A stretch of DNA of 64,000 nt, from contig JAJNNQ010000018.1 in NCBI GenBank assembly GCA_027886175.1, positions 19,387,001 through 19,451,000 of the forward strand. The letters are read 5' to 3'. The DNA comes from Phylloscopus collybita (taxonomy: Eukaryota > Chordata > Aves > Passeriformes > Phylloscopidae). Position numbers and translations under genes: made by a program. Below are positions 1 to 11,200 of this stretch, one piece after another (position 1 is the first letter of the stretch; each line of letters starts with the position of its first letter). The notes beneath the pieces were generated by a model, which saw nothing but the letters and a program-made list of their open reading frames with translations, was not told where the DNA came from and searched no databases.

Positions 1-3000
1 CTGTTTTCTGAGAGGAGCATCAAAAGAGTTGCCTTCTCCAGTTCCCAGGATGGCTGATATTGGATCAACCCGAAAATCAGGATTAGTAAAGTGGAGTTTG
101 AGCATGTGTTGCAAGAATCCTGTCAAAACTGATTGGATCATTTTTACTTGTTTGATGTTGCAAACCCAGAAGCTGTAGAGAAAGTTCCATTGCTATAAAA
201 ATTCATTCTTTACTACCCCTACCACTAAACAATGTCCTCTAAGGCCTAAAAATATTTTATCTAACTATTATGCCAATTTAATTTTAAATTGACTTCTGAA
301 TTAAAGATGACGTGCTTTCTTTAGCAGTACTAAGAATATATTTTCACAGTAAGGCTGATTGATTTTAAACATTGTCTGCTCCATTAACCTGTGGCAGCAC
401 ATAGCATTAAACCCAAAATTCTTCCATACTTGATTTTATAATTGAAAAATAAAAATGTTTGTCTTACAGGAGAATATTTTTGGTCAGTTAATAAATATTT
501 CAGATGTTGAGCCAAAACTCCATCTGGAAGTATCTGAGAACTAATGTCTGTGATTTTTTTAAAAGATTTTTTGGCATTTTTTTGGCAAGAACAAAAGTGA
601 TAATAGAATTGAGAGTGCCATAGCCAGATTGCACCTGGGGGAGGGTAGGAGTGATTTGGTTTCTATGTCACTGCTGCTGTGAATGCTGATATCTCTGAAA
701 CCTCATGAGGTTGTTTTGAGTTTGAGGGCTGCAATTAAGATTAAAATCTAGTTCATCAACACAATTTAGTCAAAAAGGCAGTCTCTAAGCCAGAAAAGAC
801 ACAAGGGATGTTTCATCCTAGCTGTGCTTTTATGACAGGGGAGGTAGAGGATAAGTGGGCAAATAAAAAATTCTGTAACAAACTGACACTGTTTGTTACT
901 GCTGAAAGTGGCTTAATGTACAGACAGGTGGCTATCACTGTCACATGATACTTGCTCTGACCAAGGGGTGGACACTTTGGATGTCTAATATGATATCCAT
1001 AGTGACCAAGACTGGGTCTCTATTAAGAAACTGGGCTCAGTTCAGCATTTTCTCTGTTCAGTCTGGTTGGACAAGCCACATATATCATGGGTTCCTTAAT
1101 ATTTCTTATTCTCTTTTTTTGTCAATAAATCAAGTAATTCTTATTTGTGAGTCATGAGATAAGTAATGGATTTAACTTTAGGAATTTTAAGAAAAGCAGC
1201 CATCTCCAGTCTTCTGGAAAATGGGTTTAGCAAGTAAGCTTTCTCTGATAATATCTGAAACTTTTTTTTTTTTAACTGTTTTACATGGAAAAATCTAGGT
1301 GAAAACAATCAGCTGCCAGATATAAGATCTGAAAATATTTGGGCATGTTCAAGGTCAGCAGAAAAAGTAAGTAGTATAGATCACAAACTGAGTAAAAAAG
1401 CAATGTGCTGTTGCTAAAAACAAGCATGCAATCCGATCGACATATGAACAAAGCTGTAGTCTGGAAGGTGCAAGGGTAGACTGCAAAGATTAGCTTTTCA
1501 GCCATTAGTACCTTTGAGCTCATTGCTTGAGTGATTACTAGCCCAGTTGAAGAGAGCCAAGAAAACAGTTCAGGACATAACCTACAAAACTGGAATAAGA
1601 AGGAGAGTGTAAACTGTTATTTGTTTACATGGTGGGTGAAGCAAGAAGTAATGCATTTGAACTGCACAAAGAAATTCCGCCTCAGATCTCTGTTAGTTCC
1701 TTTTGTCCATGATGATATAGTACTATAAATACTCTAAGCTATATCAAATACAAATACAACATTTTAGATAAATGTGAGAAAACAAGGGGGCTAATAAAAA
1801 CAAACACAAACAAAAAACAAACCAACAAAAAAGTACCTTAAAACCCCAACAGCAAACAACGCATCCAAATATAGCACAGGACCACTAAAACAGCAACATG
1901 AAAACCTCCTGAAGTACTGAAACTATGTGGTCTGGGAGCTTTGAAAGACAGTATTTTGAGTAGGGAGTTCAATATATTTGTAGGAGAACTCAGAGGACTC
2001 AAGCAGGTTCAGATAAGCAGAAATTCAGGACCGTTCAGAGATGACCCCACAGGAAGAGGATGAAGGCTTCTAAGTCGAGATTTAGCTCAGAGACACTGAG
2101 AAGAGATGAAGCTGTTGGTTTTCTATGTTATGTTTCCTAGAAAAATTCCCTCCTTCACAAAAGAACAGAAATCTACAATACTTTGATATCTTGTTACTTC
2201 TTAATTTATAAAATAAATAATAAAATGTCCAAGATATTCTTTATTTATAATTACTCAATAAGGAGTATTGCTTATTAAAATATCCAGTAATTATTTTAGT
2301 GCTGAATTAGAACTGGAAGAAATTTCACAAAGCAAAACATTCCTGGGCCTGTGTTTTACTTGTGGTTTTCACTGACATACCATTATTAAATAGGTATAAC
2401 ACAGAACTACTGAGTGTGCTCAGTATCACGGGGAGATTTGGAAATGGTACCTGGAGACCCTTCCTACACATAAATATCATATGCTTGAGACACTTGATAT
2501 GAATTTTTAGTCACTAAAATACTTGGAGAGAAAGATGTTTCTTTTAAAAGGGGAAAAGATTATAAATTGCATATAATAAATAAATATAACAAAAGCATAC
2601 TTGACTTCAAAGAAAGGCCTGATTCACATTGCAGTCAAAGTTCCGAATGTCCTCAAGATCAAGTCCTGAATCTTTATTTTTGCAATGTGACAGTGATCAG
2701 ACTGATCGTAAATTAAAGTTTTTGCTCCTTTGTTCTCTTTCTGCTTCAGGGTTATGTATAAATCATAGCATAGATAATGTAGTTTATTGCATAAATTATA
2801 TTAGATGTGTTATATTGGTTTACTTCTGTGTTTGAGAATAATCAAATCCCATGCTTCACGAGATTGCTTGATCACTTTTTATCACAAAACAGTCATTTTA
2901 GCCTAGCTTCCTGGAATGCATTTTACAGGTGTCTTTAAATTTCATCCATCTGGTAAAATTTTTTCAGTAGAATAATGGATTAGAAAACCTGTGTTTGTAA

Positions 3001-4129
3001 ACTTTATTAATTATAAAAGATTACAATCCTCAGCAGATGAATGATTCATCAGTGGCTGCCTTAGACATGGACAGACAGGGCTACCAATGTTATTTGGAGG
3101 TTTTTAAAGAGATAAGGGAATCTGTGAAATTAAGGTGGGAAGTCTAGCAGTGTTATTTCCAGTTGAAATACATTCATTTTGTTTCACAGGGCGAATAAAC
3201 ACACTAAAAAAAGGGTATTGTTTCGGTAAATGAAACCCCACTTCAAATTGTTAAGTAATATGCAATTAACATTGACAGCAAGGTGCTTCCTACTTGGAAT
3301 TCCTATGAGCAGCAGGATGACATCCAGACCATGAGGAGTTTTATGTGAGAAAACTACAAATGGTGAAGTTGTCAGTCTAGGATATACCATTTGTCAGTAA
3401 GAGTATGTCACCCATGCTTAGATCTACAACATTCTTTTTATGATGATTATAATACTATGAAAGTAATTTACCTTTTTATGTAGTATTCCATTTATTTTGT
3501 ACAAAATTGGCACTAAATTTGCAAATTTATGAAAAATTCTGTAATACTGAATTATTTACTGACAAACCTTGTAGTTTTGTTGCTGTAAATATCTGAAAAA
3601 GTTGATTTTTGTATTAACATATACGAAATCCATTTCAAGAATGCACTCTAGTAATGTTTTGGGACTGTGAATTCCACAGTTTAATTTTATATTGTGCTCA
3701 TGTTGACATCGGTTGTAGAGGTTTTGTTATGGTTTTGTTGCTTTAAATTTTCTCAGGAATGACTTTGTGAAGCAAACACTTTTTTTGTGATTGAGGAGAA
3801 AAAAAATAAAGTGGTAGAGACCAGAAAAAATTACAAATAGTTGCAGCACCAGCCTTAACATCTTGTCTCAGTTCAATTTCAATATATTCTGCTTGAAGTT
3901 GAAACTAAGAAGAGATTTCTCTTAAGGTTGTACAATGCCTGAAATATCCTCTCATAAGACTGAGCACAGAAGAGAAGTTTTGAAGCTTAGAGGAAGACAA
4001 ATCTATTTTCATAATATTGCAGAAATGGCTATCTCCTAATTGTGTGAGAAATTCTATTTAGATTATTTTCTCTAGATGTTGGTAGTTCTATCTTATTTAA
4101 AAATAGTCTTAGCACAGATGCTTATCCAG
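1..4129. other. AT-rich non-coding DNA, no gene seen
   Basis: All frames are broken by frequent stops and no open frame exceeds about 80 codons. I recognise no protein, RNA gene or transposon. The only structured piece is a short C/A-rich stretch around 1796-1860 built from AAAC and AAAAC units. The composition is strongly AT-rich throughout, as expected of bird intergenic or deep intronic DNA. Confidence 0.6.
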
Positions 4130-4870
4130 AACAGCTCCGATGGCCTCATATGACTCTGATGCTGCAGCTGAGCTTGTTTGGCAGGGGAATTGTTCCAGCT
4201 GGTTAATTCCTACTGATTGGTGGGGTTTTGTCATCAGATGCCACACCTGATGTCCATTGACAAATGTTCCTGTAGTGCAATCCTATTCCTTACAGGACAG
4301 CAGGTGAGCTGGGACTTCTTCCTCAAGTATGTGGTTGTATTTATTTGTACAAATTTGGACTTCGCATTTCAATGCCTCCTGGAGGAGTAGCTTGACTAGA
4401 CTTTTTGTTTCATTGCTCAGGAAATCCCCCCCAATCTTTGTGGACTTGCCAAATGAGCCAGTCTCAGCTGGTACACATAAATGGGGTCTCCCCACCTCCG
4501 CTTTCAGTGAGCGCCATGCTGTTGCTCAGACACATGTGGATGGGAAAAAATCGCTTGCTACTGTTGACTCAACAAAGGTGCAAATCATACAACCAATATT
4601 TGTTTTGTGTATGCCCCATGTGCATAGTAGGAGGAATTGGGAGTGCCTGACTCATGTTTTGCCAGCAATCGGAAAATCTTCCTTGTACCAGAAGCAAGGC
4701 CATTTCAGTGTGTCGAGGTCTGACCATGAGTTCCCCACAGATTGCAAAACTGGATTTTCACTGGCTCTATTTTTCTGTCCTATTATATGGCTCTGAACCA
4801 AGTATTAGCAAAGGGCTACACTATTCTCCATCCATGTATGACAAAAGTAGACAATTCAGGTCCTGAACTG
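4130..4870. other. GC-richer unclassified block holding the longest open frame in the window
   Basis: This block is visibly richer in G and C than its neighbours. A plus-strand frame at 4329-4796 runs 155 codons. A minus-strand frame at 4283-4495 runs 70 codons across part of the same DNA, and further plus-strand frames overlap at 4405-4650 and 4654-4866. None of the translations shows a motif, domain or family resemblance I know. Several overlapping frames on both strands are typical of a GC-richer patch by chance. It could be a worn transposon, an old pseudogene or an untranslated exon, and the sequence alone does not decide. I do not call it a gene. Confidence 0.35.
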
Positions 4871-7392
4871 TAAAGTTGTTGTTATTATATTAATAACTCT
4901 CTTCAGTGGAGACTACATTCATTATGCCATAATATTCCCATCCTTTTCAGGTCATCCTTCCCTAAGTATAAAAGCATCTCCTCTTTCAGTCCCTTTGAAA
5001 CATTGATTTTTTATCTGCTGGTCTTGTTGATATTTTTCTTCAATTGCTGTAAGAATGTTAGTCCCAGTTAATATTGTGAAGTATTATGATCCATCAATAG
5101 ATACTTAAAGTTAATAGCTGCCCATTAGTCATGAAACTATGATCAACAGTGATCATATTAACTGGTATTTAATTAGAACATATCTAAAAAAAAAAAAAGT
5201 GTAGCTCACTGCAGCACCCACTCCAAACAAAAACAACAGAGAAAACCCTATACCTTATTACTATTTTCAGTGTGTAGCTTCAAGTTTCAGTTAGTAATTT
5301 GTTTTTGTTTGTCAGTGATTAGTAATTTAGTATTTTTTTCTCAAGGTCCTTAAGCACATATAATAAGACATATTCTTTTTGATAAAGAAAAGGATGGACC
5401 TCTCTGTGCATCCCCTCATTACATGTTTTAGCCTCTTCTTTCTCAAAGTCTTGTATAAATAGTAAATCTTTTCATAGTTTAAAATCAGTCTTGTTAATTC
5501 CATTATTGGGGGAAAATATTCAGTCTAACTTGCCTTGACTGCTCTACTTCCATTGGCCAGGATTTCTTTACATCTTTTAGTGGCAGTATGATGATTTGAG
5601 GAACATATCTACAACATTTGCTTGTCTAGACAGCTGTGTGGAAAGCAGAAGAATCATAACTTAATTGACTCAGAAATTGAGTCATGTGCAGAGCTGGAGA
5701 AGATTAAGATTGTACTTATGAATGTTGCTGTAATAAAAATAATGCTTAGTAAGTCTTTCAAAATGTGCAGCCTTGCAAAAAAATTAACAAGTTTTTGTTT
5801 GGTAATTTTCCACTTAATGAACCCTTTCTGTGTCTCTTAAAGGTCTTTTTAATAGGTAATTTTTTTTTCAAGCTTTATTTCTTTAAACAACTTATATGCC
5901 TTTGTTTCCAATCCCAATCAGGTATCACGTATTGAAGTTATGATTTACTTTCTTAGCTGTTTTTTTGTTCACCGGACTTCTTTTGACACGAGCAAGAAGT
6001 TAGAAAAACCCTTCTCAACTATTAAGCAGTTGAAAAGCACAAACTATATTACGGGAAATTTCTGGAGCTAAAAGTATTTTGGGAGACATGTAACAATGTT
6101 TGTGATTCAGGTAACTGTCTGTTTCCTTCAAAGACATGAAAAACCCAAACTGACTAGCTAGTAGGTGTTGCTTAGTCACAAAATCCTACATGTAGTAATC
6201 ATCAATCTAGACTATTATTCCACTTACATTTTCATTAATGCTATAAACTCCCCTGCACAACAGGATTTAGAGGCAAATTACATCTTGTAGGGAAATGAAA
6301 AAAGAAAATAAATTCTTTTCACTGATGTGTCAAAGTTGAAGCTTTTATAATACCATGATGATCCTTAAAATTATAATGTGAAATAGTCCAAAAAGAGGAT
6401 GGGGTTTTTTTGCATCTGGAGCTCCTATCTCAGTGAAAATTGGGCATCATATTTGACTTTTGTCCCTTCCTCTTGACAAATTCTGTGAGATTTGACACCA
6501 AAGCAGTCTAAGTGAAAATTATATTTCCTGATGGACTTAGCATGAAAACTTTTATTTTGGCTTTCTAGAAAACTAATGATTCAAAAAATATTATTATATA
6601 CTGTAATATTTGAAATTTTTTTTATACAATTAACAACCTGTTTCTGTGATCATGCGTGTCATATACAGAGATGCTCAGGCTCAAACAAAGATTTCTGTGT
6701 CCCAGAATATATCTGAAAGATGTCACAGAAAGATTATGTGTTTTATGGTATCCCAGGCCTGAGTAGTTCCATAGAGGTATATGACCTAATGTATTTCTGA
6801 CAAGCAATATAGAACTTTACATATATTTCAAAATGGTCTTGTTTTAAGTCAGTATTTGAACTCTAGTTGTGAAATTCAAAATGCATGAAACATTGGTATT
6901 ATCTTGCAAATCTGAGTCATTGGATTAAAACTTATCTTACAGACAGGGTAAGAAGCACAGAAGTATCAGCAATGTGGTTCCATGAAGGCTGAGTTTACTG
7001 AACTCGCTTTAAAATAGGTTTAATTTTTGCCTTTTCATGATCTTGGTGGGCATGCTAAATATTGTTAAAAGTTGTTCAAACTTACAGAAGAAATGGTCCA
7101 TCACCCAGGCAATTATAGATTTTTTTTCTTGAGGAGGAAATAAAACAACTAACATTTTTTTCCTGCTGGGCTTTCTTGAACTTCATTTTACTTTGTATTC
7201 TGTATGAGCAATCAAAAAACCCAAATGGGTCTTGGATCTCAAAAAGTCAGATAAAGTCAAAATCATAAAATATCTTTGCCTGTTATTCACAGTCCTAAGC
7301 TTTAGGTAGCATATGCTTGATTGATTAAAGAACCTAAAATGGTGGAAAGCACAAGTAAATCCCTGCATCTGTGGAATTGTGGAGCAGTCCAA

Positions 7393-7395
<3 letters not shown>
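4871..7395. other. AT-rich non-coding DNA, no gene seen
   Basis: This is unique-looking AT-rich sequence with only short chance frames. A paired inverted motif lies at 5666-5684: TGACTCA, five bases, then TGAGTCA. That is two AP-1-type sites facing each other. Nothing else is recognisable. Confidence 0.55.
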
Positions 7396-7432
<37 letters not shown>

Positions 7433-7441
7433 AGAGAGAAA
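7396..7441. repeat. Pure A tract of 34 bases followed by (GA)n
   Basis: An uninterrupted run of 34 A at 7396-7429 is followed by a short GA repeat. The sequence upstream is not a recognisable retrogene, and I see no clear target-site duplication. I treat it as a simple repeat, although a retrotransposon tail cannot be excluded. Confidence 0.9.
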
Positions 7442-7973
7442 ACTGGAACTGTAACAGACTAGCAAATGTTAAGCCAAGATTTTTTGAAGATACCTAAAAC
7501 TCTGATGTTACAAAGGATTCAAACATAAATTAACAAAGAAAACAAAATGATAAGTTGCTAATTGCTCCACTAATATGACAATGTGCAGCTCTTGGGAAGC
7601 TTTAGGACTTTGACCAGAATGGGGACAAAGACTGATTCTGGGCCACAAAAAAGCCCATGGGATTCTTAACAAGGTTTGGGATATTTTGCTTGCAAATTGC
7701 TGGATGAAATTCAGTCTATGTCCTTTGTAACTGTCTGGCATATCATGCAGCGGTAGTTATGTGACTACTGTGCAGGATATTAATTGCTGCCTTTTAATTA
7801 AATACATTCCCAGTGAGTGGACAAGGGTAACAACTGGTGAAGTTTCTTAGACCCTGCATCTTAGGATAATAATAATGAATGGAACCTCCTGGCTCATTAA
7901 AACCAATCTCATATTTTTGTAGACCATTTGTGTTTTAATTGTTTTTCAAACAAATGACTTCCAAATTAAATAT

Positions 7974-8049
7974 CCTTTTTTTTTCTTTTTCTTTTTTTTT
8001 CCTTTTTCTTTTTCTTTTTTTTCTTTTTCTTTTTCTTTTTCTTTTTTTG
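7974..8049. repeat. Polypyrimidine tract built on TTTTTC units
   Basis: About 75 bases contain only T and C on the plus strand, mostly T5C units with longer T runs. It lies about 80 bases upstream of the SINE but outside that element's target-site duplication, so it appears independent of it. Confidence 0.9.
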
Positions 8050-8118
8050 TGCTGAACTAAAGAAGCACTATTATTCTATTTTTGAAGACTAGTTGGACAG
8101 GGTGAGCATGATGCAGGA

Positions 8119-8127
8119 CTTTTTGTC
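8119..8127. repeat. Upstream target-site duplication of the SINE
   Basis: CTTTTTGTC here and CTTTTAGTC at 8266-8274 flank the SINE exactly and differ at one of nine positions. This fits a duplicated insertion target that has acquired one mutation since insertion. Confidence 0.6.
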
Positions 8128-8265
8128 CCTGAGACCAGCTCAGGTGGTTAGAGAATAGTGCTAATAATAACCAGGTTGTGGGTTTTACCCCTTTATGGGC
8201 CGTTCACTTAAGAGTTGGACTCAATGATCCTCGTGGGTCCCTCTCAACTCCCAGTATTCTGTGAC
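8128..8265 (+). mobile_element. tRNA-Ile-derived SINE with CR1 tail (TguSINE1-like)
   Basis: The 5' half (about 8128-8203) follows tRNA-Ile. It has an A-box-like segment (AGCTCAGGTGG), the anticodon-loop stretch GCTAATAA that keeps AAT, and a decayed B box (GGTTTTACCCC). The 3' half (about 8213-8265) is the typical CR1 3' end, with GTTGGACTCAATGATCC, then GGGTCCCTCTCAACTC, then a worn terminal ATTCTGTG unit. A tRNA-Ile head joined to a CR1 tail is the architecture described for the passerine SINE TguSINE1. CR1 machinery is thought to mobilise such SINEs by recognising the shared tail. A near-perfect 9-base target-site duplication brackets it. The decayed B box and mismatched tRNA arms mean it is a fossil, not a tRNA gene. 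The SINE call is strong; the exact subfamily is from memory. Confidence 0.85.
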
Positions 8266-8274
8266 CTTTTAGTC
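8266..8274. repeat. Downstream target-site duplication of the SINE
   Basis: CTTTTAGTC matches the upstream copy at 8119-8127 at eight of nine positions and fixes the 3' boundary of the SINE. Confidence 0.6.
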
Positions 8275-11200
8275 ACATAAAAAATTAGTTCTGTTCATAA
8301 ACCACTGCTTTTTCTACCAGCTAAAATTTTTATTTGAATAACTCTTAAATCTGCACAATATTAAACTTGTTTGCTCTACTTATATATGTAAAAAAAAAAT
8401 CCTCAAAACTCTTTTATTTTTTTATCAAATTCTTTTATTTTTCTATATTTTTTCATTCTTTCAATCATTTCAAACATTTAGTTAGTCTTTCTGAAAACTG
8501 GTGATAGCAATCTTGTTTGTCAGATAAGATCTTAGTGTTTTATGTTTCTTTATTGAAAATATTGTTTGATACAAAAAGTATTTTTTAAGCATGAGTTAGA
8601 AATGGCTTGCAGTCAGTCTCTAATTCCCTGTTTTCACAGTTTTTCTTAAGTTTCTCTGTTGTGATTTCAATTGTAACTTTCAATATTTTTTGTAGACAGT
8701 CTTGAGAAAATCTAGTACTGAGTATTGGAAGTATATGCCTAAGTAACAACTTTTTTGACAGAGAATGTTTTATTACCCTAGGTTGGTGATTAGTGATCCT
8801 TCTTTCATTCATGTAATCCTATGGCTGACCTCATTAGAAACTCATCCACAAAGCTATTTCAGTATCATAACCAATGTATTTATCTAAGATGAAGTCAGTC
8901 ATCATTATATATAGTGAAATATATATAAAGCCCTCTGAGTTTATATGAATATAAATTGTATATATAGTTGTCTTTCATCTAAATTCTCAACCATAAGCTC
9001 CCTCTTGTCATTTTATGGCTTTAGATTACATCTCGGGTAAAACACTTCACATGTAACTGTGCCTTTCAGTCTACTGCACATTTTTAAGAGTAGTGTTGTA
9101 AGTTATTTGACTGGTTTTCATGGTACATTTTGACAGATGAACTGGAAGAACACAATGCCAGCTTTGTCACACTATAAAATAGTAATATTAGATGTAAATA
9201 TACGTAGGGATAATAAAGCTATGTTAATTGATATGATGATTTATCTTTCTGGCCATGATTGAGAGTATATTAGCCTAACCTATTAAAAGCTTTTTTTACT
9301 GAATTAGAAATTAACTTTAATCTTATTTGGTGAAGAGAATGCCAAAATATATGTAGTGATAAATAATGTAAGGGTTATAATAAAAGCATAGGTCAGTGAC
9401 ACAATGTTGATCTACTGAAGACTTATATCCTGAAAAAAATATTATAGAGTTGCCGAACATAGGATCCTTCTTACAGGGACGAAAAAAACAGACTATGTTT
9501 TCAGAATTCAGAATCTTTTATGGAAAAAATATTGCTCAAGTCTGTGCAGAATGGAAAATACTCACACTGCAGTAAATTTTTCTATAGCTTACAGGGTATC
9601 TGTGTGATATATCCTTGAATACCTGGAGATAAATCAAAATAATTTGTTAGAAAAAACTGACCAGTATGGCAAAACAGTGACCTCGAAACTTCATCTCCTC
9701 TAAGATGGTCTGTATAATTAATATAAGAATTGTATTATTATATATGTAATAAGAATATATTAATAATAATAATAATTTCTTATTGTCCACCTTCTGTATG
9801 GAAAGCTTTTTGTGAAAGCTAATGGAATAGATCAGAAATCAGTGATTTGCTAATTTCCAACTGGAAGACCAAAAATGGAAATTCCAGATTCCAGCATACA
9901 GGCATGGACTGAGACAGGATCTACATTCAGCTTTCTGTCATTTTGTGACTAAGAATGCAGAAAATAACAAACTCAGTCAAACCTATTTAGTCTTGAGCTA
10001 ATGCTAATATATGAAGAAAAAAATTATTACAGGAAATATATATATATATAAAATGAATATTGCTTAGTGTAGCAGAAACAAAAGAAACCACAATTCCAAA
10101 ATAGTATTGCTTTTTAGTTAGTGAAAATATAACAAAATATACTTAAGAAGGGTATTGGGCATGTGTATGTGCAACAGTACCTTGGCAGGTAAAAGGAAGC
10201 ACTCTCTGTGCTTCTGGAAACTCTGCTAAAAGCTGGTTGAACCATGAGATCTCATCCCCCAAAACAGAGGGAACAGACTGATCATTTCAAGAATGTGGAA
10301 AAGCAAGCTGGAAGGTGGCACCTAGCCAGAGACTGTAAAAGAATTTCTTGTAACCAATCAGCTGAACATGTGCTTAAGGCCAGAAAGGCAAGGAAAATCT
10401 GATGCTCAAAGTCTTACAGAGAAAAAAAAAATGATATATTTTTGATAGGAAAGAAAACACACAGCTTGTGAATCACTACGGTAAGCAGGGAGTTGAGGCT
10501 CAGATTTTTTTTTTCTTTTTTTTTAGATTGCTATGGCTACTCTATTCAAAACAGAAGATTCACTTTAATTTCATAAATAACCTCTCACTGACTAGTCAAG
10601 CATTTGATATATCTGAAAATAATTCACTTATCTGAAGTAAAATGTGAACTTTGCACCCCAATATCAGATTGCTCTTTGTAGCTGACAGGGCCTCTTTCAG
10701 TACACACATTATGTAGTCATTTACACTGTGAGAAGCAGCACACTAAAATGATGGTTTGCTTTATATCCATATCACAATCAACATTTGTATGGATGACTGC
10801 TTAGAATTCAAGGGAAGTAAGAACTGGGGCACGAACCAGCCTTTTTGGTCTGCTCATCTGAATAAGTTTATTCCTTCAAGGCTACAGAAATGTTAAAGAC
10901 GTTAAGTGTTCACTCAGAACAGAAGTTCTGTAGGCTGCATGGGGGCAGAAACTACCAAGGAATGTTTCGTATCAAATTTACACCCAACAGAGTGAGGATG
11001 AGTAATTGTTAGGTGAGAAGTTGCTAGAGCTTTGTGTTAGCAGTTTTGAGTTCAGCTGCAAGATATTATCTAAGACCCAATGGAGATCTGACTGGGTGAC
11101 TCAGAAAATTAGTAATGACTTATACAATCATTTCTAGGTCAACAGTTTGTATATATTGAACTTCATTCTGGTAAATCATCACTAGCTGATGACTCTTCTG

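Noticed and set aside
4329..4796. 155-codon open frame as a protein-coding gene
   Set aside because: No recognisable domain or signal, overlapping frames on both strands, and no supporting splice or promoter signals. Kept only as an unclassified block.
8128..8203. Functional tRNA-Ile gene
   Set aside because: The B box and arms are decayed, and a CR1 tail and target-site duplication follow. It is the head of a SINE.
10150..10430. LTR-like segment with a CCAAT motif
   Set aside because: No TG/CA ends, polyadenylation signal or target-site duplication could be established, and it matches no family I can recall.
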